A stretch of DNA of 64,000 nt, from contig CAISIK010000207.1 of NCBI GenBank assembly GCA_903885375.1, positions 1-64,000 on the forward strand. The letters are read 5' to 3'. The position numbers and the translations under genes are program-made. The stretch's first letter is position 1, and each line of letters begins with the position of its first letter. The notes below the pieces were generated by a model. It saw only the letters and a list, made by a program, of their open reading frames with translations, was not told where the DNA came from and did not search any database. This document shows positions 34,852 through 43,622 of this stretch, in pieces. This DNA is from an uncultured Pseudomonadota bacterium (GTDB lineage Bacteria > Myxococcota_A > UBA796 > SXON01).

Positions 34852-36426
34852 CTACCCGCTGCGCTTCCAGGTGAGCAGCCGCACCTCGTAGGGTTCGAGC
34901 ACGCCGGAGCAGTCGGGCTGCGTGCCGGCGAGGACCGCGTCGGCCGGCGCGCGCACGCTCTCGGTCTGCACGGGGAGCACGGCGTTGGCGGGGCAGGCGA
35001 GGCCCCAGGAGGCGGTGTGCTCGGACTCGTTGGCGAGGAGCACCGCGGTTTCGCCCGTGGGCGAGCGACCGGCCAGCGCCCAGATCGGCCCCTTCGTGGA
35101 GCCCGAGAGCTCCAGCCGCTCGGGGTGGTCGACCATCTTCTTCCAGAGGAGCGCGGCCCAGCCGGTGGGCTTGGGGCGGCCATCGTTCCAGAACATGCCG
35201 TAGAAGGTGGAGGGGTAGGGGGCGGGGTCGGGCCCCCGGTAGAACAGCGACTGGTCCACGCCGCCCATCTGGAGGGCGATCCAGCTCGCGGTGGTGAGCG
35301 CCGAGGAGCGGGCGCCGATGCGGAGCTGCGGGTCGGTCTTCTCCGCCCAGCGGGCGGCCTGCTCGGCTGGATCGCGGTCGCCCTCGCCGAGGCCACCCCG
35401 GCCGCCGGCCTTGCCCTCGCGGCCGCCGGCCTTGCCCTCGCGGCCGCCGGCCTTGCCCTCGCGACCGCCGCCGTCGCCGGCCTTGCCCTTCTTGCCGCCG
35501 TGCTCGCCCGAGGCCTTGAACGCCGTGTTCCACTCGGTGATGTGCTGCTCGAGGTCGCCGAAGCCGGCCTTGATGCTCGCCTCCCGGTAGGTCTGCGCGG
35601 CGGAGGCGAACTCCTCCGGGTGGTTGGAGTAGAGGTGCCAGGACAGGAAATCAAGCGGGGCGCCGGCCCGCTTCACGGCGTTGAGGAACTCCTCCACGAA
35701 CGCGCGGCCGCGCGAGGTCAGCACCCCCGCCGGCGTGAGCGCGGGCCCGCCGATCTTCACGGTGGGGTGCTTGGCCCGGATCTTCCTGGACACGGCGATG
35801 TACAGGTCGACGTAGGCCTGCTGGCCCTGGGTCCAGAACTCGGTGTTGTCGGGCTCGTTCCAGATCTCGACGTACTGCACCCGGTTGGTGGGCGCCGAGG
35901 CGGCCTGTACGTGATCGAGCATGGCGAGCATGCCGGCGGCGAGCTCGGCGGTTCCGGCCTGGGTCGCGCCGGCGCCAAAGGAGTTCCCGAGGCGGAGGTA
36001 GGTCTGGAACCCCCCCTTCTGGATGCGGGCCAGCATCGCGTCCGTGTTGGCGTAGCTCTCGTCGGTGAGGTCGAAGGCGCCCTTGTAGTCATGCGTGCGG
36101 ATGAGGGTGACGCCGCGCTCCTTGTACAGCGCCTCGAGGTCGCCCGTGCCCTTGCCGTGGGGCGCCGGGCCCATGTTGATGCCGAGGAGCGGCGCCACGA
36201 TGCCGGCGGGGCCGCCGAGGGTGAACACCTGATCGCCGGTGGGCGGGGGCGCCGTTTTCGCGGCCGGCGCGGGCGCGGGAGCCGCCGTTGGGGCCGCTGC
36301 CGTGGGCACCGCCGCGGTGGCGGGGGGAGCCGTGGGCGCGGTGGGCCCCGCCGAGGAGAGGCTCGAACAGGCGAGGAGCCAGAGGCACCCCCCGACGATG
36401 TACTGCAGCCGCCGAGCTTCGCGCAT
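34852..36426 (-). CDS. GH39-like glycoside hydrolase lipoprotein
   Basis: The 524-residue protein has a lipobox (WLLAC), an Ala/Pro/Thr linker (about residues 30-65) and a TIM-barrel of GH39/GH-A type. The acid/base Glu is in YVEIWNEPDN (about residue 193) and the probable nucleophile is in HITEWNTAF (about residue 300). Between barrel strands after that nucleophile lies a low-complexity insert built from GREGKAG units, encoded by three exact 21-bp DNA copies (35401-35463). The C-terminal part is a small beta domain. It likely cleaves a xylose- or iduronate-type glycosidic bond outside the inner membrane; the exact substrate is not visible. It is convergent with the MopE gene, leaving 12 bases between the stops. 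Confidence 0.85.
   Translation of the reverse strand: MREARRLQYIVGGCLWLLACSSLSSAGPTAPTAPPATAAVPTAAAPTAAPAPAPAAKTAPPPTGDQVFTLGGPAGIVAPLLGINMGPAPHGKGTGDLEALYKERGVTLIRTHDYKGAFDLTDESYANTDAMLARIQKGGFQTYLRLGNSFGAGATQAGTAELAAGMLAMLDHVQAASAPTNRVQYVEIWNEPDNTEFWTQGQQAYVDLYIAVSRKIRAKHPTVKIGGPALTPAGVLTSRGRAFVEEFLNAVKRAGAPLDFLSWHLYSNHPEEFASAAQTYREASIKAGFGDLEQHITEWNTAFKASGEHGGKKGKAGDGGGREGKAGGREGKAGGREGKAGGRGGLGEGDRDPAEQAARWAEKTDPQLRIGARSSALTTASWIALQMGGVDQSLFYRGPDPAPYPSTFYGMFWNDGRPKPTGWAALLWKKMVDHPERLELSGSTKGPIWALAGRSPTGETAVLLANESEHTASWGLACPANAVLPVQTESVRAPADAVLAGTQPDCSGVLEPYEVRLLTWKRSG
35401..35463. repeat. Three exact 21-bp tandem copies within the hydrolase gene
   Basis: The unit GCCGCCGGCCTTGCCCTCGCG occurs three times without change and a decayed fourth follows. 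On the minus strand each encodes REGKAGG, in frame, so copy-number change keeps the reading frame. Confidence 0.9.
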
Positions 36427-36524
36427 CCGATCTCCCGATGCGGGACACGTAGCGCTTTCGCACGGCCTCCGGTAGCCGAGGAGGGTGTCGCCATCGGATA
36501 GGGGGGCCCGGTTCGGAGGTCGGC

Positions 36525-38351
36525 ATGTCGGTTCGTCGGTTCGTCTCGCTTGTGCTCCTTGCCCTGCCCCTCCGCGCGGGGGCCACGGTGTACTACGTGA
36601 GCCCCGCGGGCAGCGACACCGCAGCGGGCACCTCGGAAGCGGAGCCGTGGAAGAGCCTCGGTCGGGTGAACGCGCAAGTGCTCGCGCCGGGGGATCAGGT
36701 GCTCCTCGAGGGCGGCCAGACCTTCACCGGCGGCCTCTCGCTCGATGCCGCCGATGCCGGCAACACTGTGGACCCGGTGATCCTCGACTCCTACGGCACC
36801 GGGCGCGCGGTGGTCGCGTCGGGGAGCTCCCGCGGCGTGTACGTGTACAACACCGCGGGCGTCACGGTGCGCAACCTCACGTTCGAGGGGGCGGGTGCGG
36901 GCGCCACCTCGGCGGCGGGCATCGAGTTCTACAACGACCTCGGCGGGGCCACGCGGCTCCCGCACGTGTACGTGGAGGATGTGGAGGTGAGCGGCTACCG
37001 CCACGGCATCCTCGTGGGCGGGTGGAACGGGTCGTCCGGCTTCGACGAGGTCCGGGTGAGCGGCACCTCGGCGCACGACAACGAACGTTCCGGCTTCACC
37101 ACCTACACGGAGACGGCGCAGGGCATCACCAACCTCCTCGTGGTCGACTCGCTCTTCTTCGACAACGCCGGGGACGCCGCGTTCGCCGGGCCCAGCGGCG
37201 GAGGGGTGATGCTCGGCGGGGTGGCGGGCGCCACGCTCGAACGCAACCAGGCCTACGGCAACGGCGGCGATGGCAAGCCCGGGCAGGGCGCCGCCGGCTT
37301 CTTCGTGACCAGCTCCACCGGCGTGGTGCTCCAGGACAACGAGTCCTGGCGAAACGGCGCCAACGGCACTGCGGGCGGCGCCGGCTACGCGCTCGATGCC
37401 GGCACCACCGACTCGGTGGTCCAGTACAGCTACACCCACGACAACGACGGGCCGGGCATCAGCCTCGTTCAGGGCACCGGCAGCGATCGCTGGGGTGGCA
37501 ACGTGGTGCGCTACACCGTGAGCGAGAACGACGCGCGCGCCAACGGGTTCGGCGCCATCACGGCCGGCACGCTCGGTGGCCCCTTCGATGGCTGCGACCT
37601 GGTGGGCAACACCGTGTACATCAGCTCCGCGGCGGCCGACACCGTGTCGGCCGTGAGCCTCACGAGCGGCAGCTCCGGCTTCCAGTTCGTCAACAACCTC
37701 TTCGTCACCGCGGGCGGCGAGCCGCTCGTGCGCGCGGCCGCCGGCCAGACCGACGTGCGTTTCGCCGGCAACGGGTACTGGTCCAGCGGAGGGTCCTTCC
37801 TCGTGGAGTGGGAGGGCGGGGCGCAGGCGGCGCTGGCCGACTGGCGGGCGGCAGCGGGGCAGGAGACCGTCGGCGGCGCCGACGTGGGCATCGAGGCCGA
37901 TCCCCGCCTCGACGCGCCGGGCAAGGGGGGCACCGTGGCGGGGGGTGGCCTCGCCACGCTCGTGGCGTACACGCTCCAGGCGGCCTCGCCGATGCTCGAC
38001 GCCGGCCTGGATCCCGCCGACTTCGGCGCGGACGCTGGCGGCCGGGACCTCTACGGCGCGTTGGCGCCGCAGGGCAGCGCCTACGATGTGGGCGCCTACG
38101 AGGGGCCCGTGGAGGTGGTCGCCGACACCGGTGGCGACACCGGCACGGAAGGCGGCGCGGACACCGCCGAGGAAGGGGTGGAGCCCGGGTGCGGCTGCGC
38201 CACGGCCCGCCCGCCGGCGTGGCTCGCGCTGGGGGCGGCGCTCGTTGCGCTTCGGCGCCGCCGTCAGGGGTCGCGGTGCCACACCCGGTCGGACACCCTC
38301 GTCCACCCCGCGAGGGACCAGTCCTCCGCGCGCACAGTGCCGTTGTCGTAG
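36525..38351 (+). CDS. Right-handed beta-helix surface protein
   Basis: The 608-residue protein has a signal peptide (MSVRRFVSLVLLALPLRAGA) followed by YYVSPAGSDTAAGTSEAEPWKSL, the classic opening of choice-of-anchor Q / pectate-lyase-type parallel beta-helices. Regular helical-coil repeats run to about residue 450. The end has DVGAYEGPVEV, an acidic Thr/Gly linker (DTGGDTGTEGGAD), then GCGCATARPPAWLALGAALVALRRRR, the sorting tail of Myxococcota envelope proteins. About 25 residues continue past the Arg cluster, overlapping the next minus-strand gene by 88 bases. ATG 36525 has GGAGG five bases upstream. It may be an extracellular polysaccharide lyase or binding protein; no catalytic residues could be fixed. 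Confidence 0.85.
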   Translation: MSVRRFVSLVLLALPLRAGATVYYVSPAGSDTAAGTSEAEPWKSLGRVNAQVLAPGDQVLLEGGQTFTGGLSLDAADAGNTVDPVILDSYGTGRAVVASGSSRGVYVYNTAGVTVRNLTFEGAGAGATSAAGIEFYNDLGGATRLPHVYVEDVEVSGYRHGILVGGWNGSSGFDEVRVSGTSAHDNERSGFTTYTETAQGITNLLVVDSLFFDNAGDAAFAGPSGGGVMLGGVAGATLERNQAYGNGGDGKPGQGAAGFFVTSSTGVVLQDNESWRNGANGTAGGAGYALDAGTTDSVVQYSYTHDNDGPGISLVQGTGSDRWGGNVVRYTVSENDARANGFGAITAGTLGGPFDGCDLVGNTVYISSAAADTVSAVSLTSGSSGFQFVNNLFVTAGGEPLVRAAAGQTDVRFAGNGYWSSGGSFLVEWEGGAQAALADWRAAAGQETVGGADVGIEADPRLDAPGKGGTVAGGGLATLVAYTLQAASPMLDAGLDPADFGADAGGRDLYGALAPQGSAYDVGAYEGPVEVVADTGGDTGTEGGADTAEEGVEPGCGCATARPPAWLALGAALVALRRRRQGSRCHTRSDTLVHPARDQSSARTVPLS

Positions 38352-39670
38352 TCGGCGGGTGCCACGAGCGCCCACTGGAAGGGGTACCGGTCCAGCAGTG
38401 GGGCGAGGTCGGCGCCGCGCGCCATGACGGCACCCGGGTTTCCGCACCGGGCGTTCACGCCCACGGGGTCGTAGCTCAGCACCGGCGCGTCGTCGGGCAC
38501 CACTTCGAGGGCCGTGCAATCCCCGCCGAGCTGGGTGAGCACCCGCATGTACTGCCGGCCCGTGAGCACGCTGGCCACAAGGCTCCCCGCGAGCAGGAGG
38601 AGCGGCAGGAAGAGGGGATGGTACCGGCGGGTGAGGTTGGCGGCGCCGACCGCGGCCAACGCGCACACGGGCACGTAAAGGGCGGCGCCGCTCCGGTACA
38701 CCGAGCCTTCGGCGGCGATGGCGGGCGCGAGCAGGTGGATCACCACCGGGAAGCCGAGCGCGTAGGCGGGGATCGGCCATAGCCCGCGGTCCCCGCGCCG
38801 CTTGAAGAGCTCGATGGCCGCCGGCCAGCAGAGCAGCCCGCCGGTGACGAGGAGCGCCACTGTGGCGATCGTGCCGGCCTGCGCCCCGAGGAAGGCGAAA
38901 CGGTCGAAGAGGTCGGGCGGCGAAGGCGGTGCGGCGGTGAGGAGCTCGGCGAGCGTGCGGCTGCTGGCGGCCCGCTCGCGCAGCGCCACCCAGCCTTCGC
39001 CCGCCACGAGCCAGCACCGCACGTACCAGGCGAGCGTGGCCCCCACGGCGCCGAGGCCGAGCCGCCACCCGCGCAGGCCCGGCCAGGCGAGGCAGCAGGC
39101 GAGGCCGAGGAGGAAGCCATCACCGCGGGTCATCGAGGCCGCCATCACCAGCGGAAGGGCGCTGGCGCCGCGACCCCGCGAGGCGGCGAGGAGCGCCGCA
39201 CCCCCGAGGAGCCCGTAGATGCCGATGGAGTCGGGCGTGGTGATGGTGCGGACGTAGCCCCCGCCCAGCCCCGCGAGGAGGGCGGCGCACCACCGCGGCG
39301 CCTCGGCCGCGCCGAGGCGCTCGGCCCACGCCCAGCCGAGCGGCGCCCACGCGGCGGCGAGGAGCACGGCGCAGAGCTGGGCGGCCGGCCAGTCGTCGGC
39401 CGCGAGCCACACGAAGGGCACGAGGATGCGGCTGGGGAGGGGCATCCAGTGCAGGTCGGCCGGGTGGCGGAGCTCGGGGGGGAGCCAGCCGAGGTTCCAC
39501 ACCGCGTCGGTCACGGCACCCTCGCCGGCCGCGATGTGCCGCGCCACCGAGAGGTAGTAGGAGGGGTCCCAGTCGGCGGGGCCGGGCACGGTGCCGGCCC
39601 AGGCCATGTGCCAGATCAGCGCCAGCCCGAAGCAGATTTTAGGGGGCGTGGGGTCGAGGGGGTGCGCCAC
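38264..39670 (-). CDS. Integral membrane protein, PMT/GT39-like
   Basis: The 468-residue protein has about ten membrane helices and the acidic first extracytoplasmic loop (PADWDPSYYLSVARHIAAGEG) seen in GT39/PMT-like transferases. The DP pair there is the usual catalytic region. A short soluble end follows (VLSYDPVGVNARCGNPG). The start is uncertain: GTG 39670 gives an N-terminus MAHPLDPTPPKICFGLALIW; an ATG 66 bases further in would also work. The gene is divergent from the ABC-2 permease at 39764, with two adjacent inverted repeats between them, and its 3' end overlaps the beta-helix gene by 88 bases. Confidence 0.75.
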   Translation of the reverse strand: MAHPLDPTPPKICFGLALIWHMAWAGTVPGPADWDPSYYLSVARHIAAGEGAVTDAVWNLGWLPPELRHPADLHWMPLPSRILVPFVWLAADDWPAAQLCAVLLAAAWAPLGWAWAERLGAAEAPRWCAALLAGLGGGYVRTITTPDSIGIYGLLGGAALLAASRGRGASALPLVMAASMTRGDGFLLGLACCLAWPGLRGWRLGLGAVGATLAWYVRCWLVAGEGWVALRERAASSRTLAELLTAAPPSPPDLFDRFAFLGAQAGTIATVALLVTGGLLCWPAAIELFKRRGDRGLWPIPAYALGFPVVIHLLAPAIAAEGSVYRSGAALYVPVCALAAVGAANLTRRYHPLFLPLLLLAGSLVASVLTGRQYMRVLTQLGGDCTALEVVPDDAPVLSYDPVGVNARCGNPGAVMARGADLAPLLDRYPFQWALVAPADYDNGTVRAEDWSLAGWTRVSDRVWHRDP

Positions 39671-39671
39671 A

Positions 39672-39698
39672 GGCGCCACGTAGCGTGCACGTGGCGCC
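39672..39698. promoter_or_regulatory. Perfect 10-bp inverted repeat in a divergent promoter region
   Basis: GGCGCCACGT and ACGTGGCGCC flank a 7-base spacer. A second pair, CGGTGG-TCG-CCACCG, follows at once (39699-39713). They lie between a GT39-like gene (minus) and a Gld-type transport operon (plus). Either an operator or a stem that limits read-through is possible. Confidence 0.5.
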
Positions 39699-39763
39699 CG
39701 GTGGTCGCCACCGACCAAATTCTGGCCTTGCCGAGTCGGGGGGGTGGGGTAGCTTCCCGGCCC

Positions 39764-40537
39764 GTGCGAAACGTCCTCGCCATTGCCCGCCGCGAGCTGG
39801 GCGCCTACTTCGACAGTCCGCTGGCCTACGTGATCGTGCCGATCTACGTGGTGCTCGTAGGCGGCTTCGCCCTCTGGTTCGATGACCTGTTCAACGCGAA
39901 CGTGGTCAGCATGCGGGGCGTGTTCTTCTGGAGCAGCCTCTTCCTCGTGCTGCTGGTGCCCGCCATCACCATGCGCCTGTTCGCGGAGGAGTACCGCACC
40001 GGCAGCATCGAAATCCTCACCACGCTCCCCATCCGCGATGAGGAGCTGGTAGCGGGCAAGTTCCTCGCGGCCACGGTGCTGGTGTGGGTGGGGGTCCTGT
40101 GCACGCTCACCTACCCCATCACGCTCGCAGCGCTGGGCGTGCCCGAAAGTGTGGCTTCCACCACGCCCTGGCTGCTCCGGATGGTCAACGAGAGCGGGCT
40201 CGATTTCGGCGAGGTGATCGGGGGCTACGGCGCGCTCTTCCTCCTCGGCGCCGCCATCGCCGCCATCGGCACGGGCGTGTCCTCGCTCACCCAGTCGCAG
40301 ATCGTCGCCTTCCTCGGCACGCTGCTCCTCGCGCTGTTCCCCTTCGTGGTGGGCTTCATGCTCGACCGGGTGCCCGGCGGGTGGGTGCCGATCGCGCAAT
40401 ACCTCTCGCTCTCCTTCCACTTCGACAACCTCGCGCGCGGCGTGCTCGACTCGCGGGATGTCGTGTACTTCGGCAGCCTCGCCGGCCTCGGCCTCCACAC
40501 GGCGGTGCACGCGCTCGAGCGGCGGAGGCTGGCGTGA
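39764..40537 (+). CDS. ABC-2 type permease, GldF-like
   Basis: The 257-residue protein has six hydrophobic segments in the order of ABC-2 permeases. The family segment VLAIARRELGAYFDSPLAYVI opens it, and LFAEEYRTGSIEILTTLPIRDEELVAGKF is the coupling helix that meets the ATPase. It resembles GldF, the permease half of a gliding-linked or general export ABC system. The start is GTG 39764. Its stop overlaps the GTG of the GldG-like gene by 4 bases. The matching ATPase is not in this window on either side, so it must be encoded elsewhere. Confidence 0.9.
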   Translation: MRNVLAIARRELGAYFDSPLAYVIVPIYVVLVGGFALWFDDLFNANVVSMRGVFFWSSLFLVLLVPAITMRLFAEEYRTGSIEILTTLPIRDEELVAGKFLAATVLVWVGVLCTLTYPITLAALGVPESVASTTPWLLRMVNESGLDFGEVIGGYGALFLLGAAIAAIGTGVSSLTQSQIVAFLGTLLLALFPFVVGFMLDRVPGGWVPIAQYLSLSFHFDNLARGVLDSRDVVYFGSLAGLGLHTAVHALERRRLA

Positions 40538-42135
40538 CGCGCCGCGTCCTCCTCGCCAACGCGCACTTCCAGTACGCGCTCGCCGTGCTGTTTGTGGTGC
40601 TCGTCAGCGTGTGGAGCAGCGCCCACTTCCTCCGGGTCGACCTCACGAGCGACCGCGTTCACAGCCTCGATGAGGCCTCGAAACAGCTCGCGGGCAAGCT
40701 CGAGCGGCCGCTCGCGGTCCGGGTGTACTTCACCCGGGGCATGGAAGCGCCGTACAACAACCACGAAACCGCCGTTCGCGACAAGCTTGAGGAGTTCCGG
40801 GCCTACGCCAAGGGCCGGATGCAGATCACCGTGATCGACCCCACGGGCGATCCCGCGCTCGTGGCAGAGGCCCAGGGCTACGGCCTCACTCCCCTGCAGT
40901 ACACCGTCCGCAAGCAGGACCGGGCCGAGCTTCGCACGGTGTGGATGGGGGCGGTCTTCATCCATGGCGACCGCACCGAGGTCCTGCCCTCGCTCACCCA
41001 GCTCGCCAGCCTCGAGTACGACGTGGCCGCGGCCATCCGTCGCCTCGAACAGCCGGTCAAGGATCGGCCGGTCATCGCCTACTCGATCGGCCATGGCGAG
41101 CCCGATCTCTCCAAGCCCGAAGGGCCGCTCCGGGCGCTCGTGGAGGGAATGGCGCGCAAGGCCTACCTCGTGCCGGTAGAGCTCGGGGGCGAGGGGCTCC
41201 TCGCCGAGGAGGTCGATGCCCTCCTCGTCATCGGCCCACAGCGCGTGCTCCCCGAGCGCGCCCTGTACCAGATCGATCAGTTCGTCATGCGCGGCGGCGC
41301 GGCGGCCCTGTTCGTCACCAACACCCGCCCCGACATGCGAACGCTGCGGGCCGAGCGGGTGAACAGCGGGCTCGATCCGCTCATCGGCGCCTTCGGCCTG
41401 CGGCTGAACCGCGATGTCGTGCTCGATCGGGTCCAGAACGGCGCCATGCGCTTCCCGACCCGCAGCGGCGCCAAGGTCGGGTCGCAGGAGATCAACTACC
41501 CGCTCATTGTGCGCGCCACCGATCTCTCGCAGTCGAGTGTGCTCACCGCCGGGATGGACAGCCTGCTCGTGCCCTTCACGGCCTCGATCGAGGTGCCGGA
41601 GCCGCTGCCGGAAGGGGTGGTCGCCACGGTCCTGGCGCGCTCCTCGTCATCGTCGGGGTCGGTCCCTTCGCTGCGCGAGCTCGATCCGGCGCAGTTCGCC
41701 GAGGTGGGCGAAGGCGAGCGCCGGGGGCCCTTCAACCTCATCGTGGCGATGACCGGCGCGTGGCGCAGCTTCTTCGAAACGCGCGCCGTGCCTCCACCCG
41801 ATGCCGAGGTGTCGGCCGAGCAGGAGGGCATGGGGCCCGATGCGGCCCAGCTCACCGAGGGCGCCCCCACCCGGCTCGTCGTGTCGGCGAGCGCCGATGT
41901 GGTGGCCAACAACCCGGCCTTCGTGCTGAACCTCTGTGATTGGCTCGTGCAGGATGAGTCGCTCATCGGCATCCGGAGCAAGCGGGCCTCGGTGGCCAGC
42001 CTCTCGCCCACCACGCCGGGCGCCCGTTCCGCGTGGCGGGCGTTCAACCTGCTCGCGGGTCCGGCGCTGCTGCTCGCCTTCGGCGGCCTGCGGCAGCTGT
42101 GGTTGCGGCGGCGCGCGCGGGAAGGAGTCGCATGA
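40534..42135 (+). CDS. GldG-family protein of an ABC system
   Basis: The 533-residue protein has one N-terminal helix (ALAVLFVVLVSVWSSAHF), then a large periplasmic domain of the GldG/ABC-associated type (LRVDLTSDRVHSLDEASKQLAGKLERPLAVRVYFTRG, then the core around DALLVIGPQRVLPERALYQIDQFVMRGG). It ends in a second membrane helix (AFNLLAGPALLLAFGG) and an Arg-rich tail. It is the expected partner of the GldF-like permease and is read in coupled fashion through a GTGA overlap. Such genes belong to a conserved set with DUF4340 in many bacteria without gliding, so gliding should not be assumed. Confidence 0.92.
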   Translation: MTRRVLLANAHFQYALAVLFVVLVSVWSSAHFLRVDLTSDRVHSLDEASKQLAGKLERPLAVRVYFTRGMEAPYNNHETAVRDKLEEFRAYAKGRMQITVIDPTGDPALVAEAQGYGLTPLQYTVRKQDRAELRTVWMGAVFIHGDRTEVLPSLTQLASLEYDVAAAIRRLEQPVKDRPVIAYSIGHGEPDLSKPEGPLRALVEGMARKAYLVPVELGGEGLLAEEVDALLVIGPQRVLPERALYQIDQFVMRGGAAALFVTNTRPDMRTLRAERVNSGLDPLIGAFGLRLNRDVVLDRVQNGAMRFPTRSGAKVGSQEINYPLIVRATDLSQSSVLTAGMDSLLVPFTASIEVPEPLPEGVVATVLARSSSSSGSVPSLRELDPAQFAEVGEGERRGPFNLIVAMTGAWRSFFETRAVPPPDAEVSAEQEGMGPDAAQLTEGAPTRLVVSASADVVANNPAFVLNLCDWLVQDESLIGIRSKRASVASLSPTTPGARSAWRAFNLLAGPALLLAFGGLRQLWLRRRAREGVA

Positions 42136-43463
42136 AGCTCACCACCAAGAGCCTCGTCCTGCTCGTGCTCACCGCGGCGTTCGCGGTGCTCAACCTCGTC
42201 GATATGCGGGCGCCGGTCGAGCAGGGGCCCGCGCTGCCCGCCCTGCCGCGGCTCGATCCGAAGGAGGTCACCCGGCTCACCATCGGCGACCAGATCAACA
42301 CCCTCGTGATCGAGCGCGCCAGCGCCGATGCCCCCTGGCGCATCGTGGCGCCGTTGGAGTACGCCGCCGACAAGCGGATGGTCGATAGTTACGTGAAGGC
42401 CCTCTCGGCCGGCATCCCGATGGAAACCCGGGTCGACGAGGGGAACCTCGAGGAGTACGTCGTCGACGATCAGCACGCGCTCCGCGCCGAGCTGTACACC
42501 GCGGCGAGCCCCACGCCGGCGCTCGCGGTGGTGGTGGGCAAGTCCGCGGGGGGCGAGAGCAGCTTCGTGCGGCTGCCGGGCAGCGATACGGTGTACCGCG
42601 CTTCGGTGGGCGCCCGCTCGCGATTCGAGCGTCCGGCGGCCGAGTGGCGCGACCGTGTGGTGCTCGAGGTGGCGCGGGAGTCGGTGAAGCGGCTTGTGCT
42701 CACCCGTGGCGCCGAGCGCCTCGTGTTCCAGCGCGGCGAAGGCACCAAGGATGGGGAGGGCAAGGCCGTGCCCGGCGGCTGGAGCCTCGAAGGCGCCCCC
42801 GCCGCTATCGACAGCGACACCGTCGAACTCCTCGTCCACAACCTCGTGCGCATCCGCGCCGGCGAGCTGCACAACGCCGACTACGAAGCGGGCTTCGATC
42901 GTCCGGCGGCCATCGCGGAGCTCACGGTGGAGGATGGTTCCACCCACACCATCGTGGTCGGCGGCCGCGAGGATGCCCGCTCGGCGTGGTTGAAGGTGGA
43001 TGACCGACCCGAGGTGGTGCGGGTGTCCTCGAAGGTGAAGAAGGAGCTGGCCTTCACCCTCGCCGACCTGCGCGATCGTTCGCTCGCGAAGATCGACCGG
43101 CGTCAGGTTCGGGAGATCTCGTGGGGGGAGGGGAGCGTCACCGTGGCGGCCCGGTGGATTCCCGAAGAGCTGAAGTGGAAGGTGGTCCAGCCCGCCAACG
43201 TGGAGCTGGAGCAGCGCGGGTTGCACCAGGCGGTGGCCATCCTCGCCGCGCTGCGCGCGGCGGCCATCGCGCCCGACGCGGTGTTCACGCCGTCCGGCGC
43301 CACCGCGCGACTCGGCCTCGCCGATGGCACCCACTGGCGGCTCGATCTCGGCCAGGCGGATGCCGCCACCGGCGCGCTTCGGGCCCGGGTGAGCGGGCGC
43401 CCGGAGGTGTTCCTCGTCGATCCACGCCAGATCGCCGAAGTCCGGGCGGGCTTCGGGCGGTAG
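42132..43463 (+). CDS. DUF4340 domain protein
   Basis: The 443-residue protein has an N-terminal membrane anchor (LVLLVLTAAFAVLNLVD), then two copies of a beta-rich domain of DUF4340. The pairs VTRLTIGDQINTLVIERA and VKRLVLTRGAERLVFQRG, each leading to W.(I/S)..P, are typical. The family always follows GldG-type genes and is thought to form the periplasmic part of the same complex. ATG 42132 overlaps the GldG stop by 4 bases. The operon appears complete apart from its ATPase. Confidence 0.9.
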   Translation: MKLTTKSLVLLVLTAAFAVLNLVDMRAPVEQGPALPALPRLDPKEVTRLTIGDQINTLVIERASADAPWRIVAPLEYAADKRMVDSYVKALSAGIPMETRVDEGNLEEYVVDDQHALRAELYTAASPTPALAVVVGKSAGGESSFVRLPGSDTVYRASVGARSRFERPAAEWRDRVVLEVARESVKRLVLTRGAERLVFQRGEGTKDGEGKAVPGGWSLEGAPAAIDSDTVELLVHNLVRIRAGELHNADYEAGFDRPAAIAELTVEDGSTHTIVVGGREDARSAWLKVDDRPEVVRVSSKVKKELAFTLADLRDRSLAKIDRRQVREISWGEGSVTVAARWIPEELKWKVVQPANVELEQRGLHQAVAILAALRAAAIAPDAVFTPSGATARLGLADGTHWRLDLGQADAATGALRARVSGRPEVFLVDPRQIAEVRAGFGR

Positions 43464-43622
43464 TCCGCGCCGGCCGCAGGGCGCCGGCCGCAGGGCGCCG
43501 GCCGATCGGGGCGAACGGCCACCGGGTGGCCGCCCCCGTCCACGACATCGAGGAATTCTGCGGGTGGCGACCGAATGAAGCGTCAGGCCGGTGCGTACCA
43601 GCCCCAACACACGGATCCTTCC

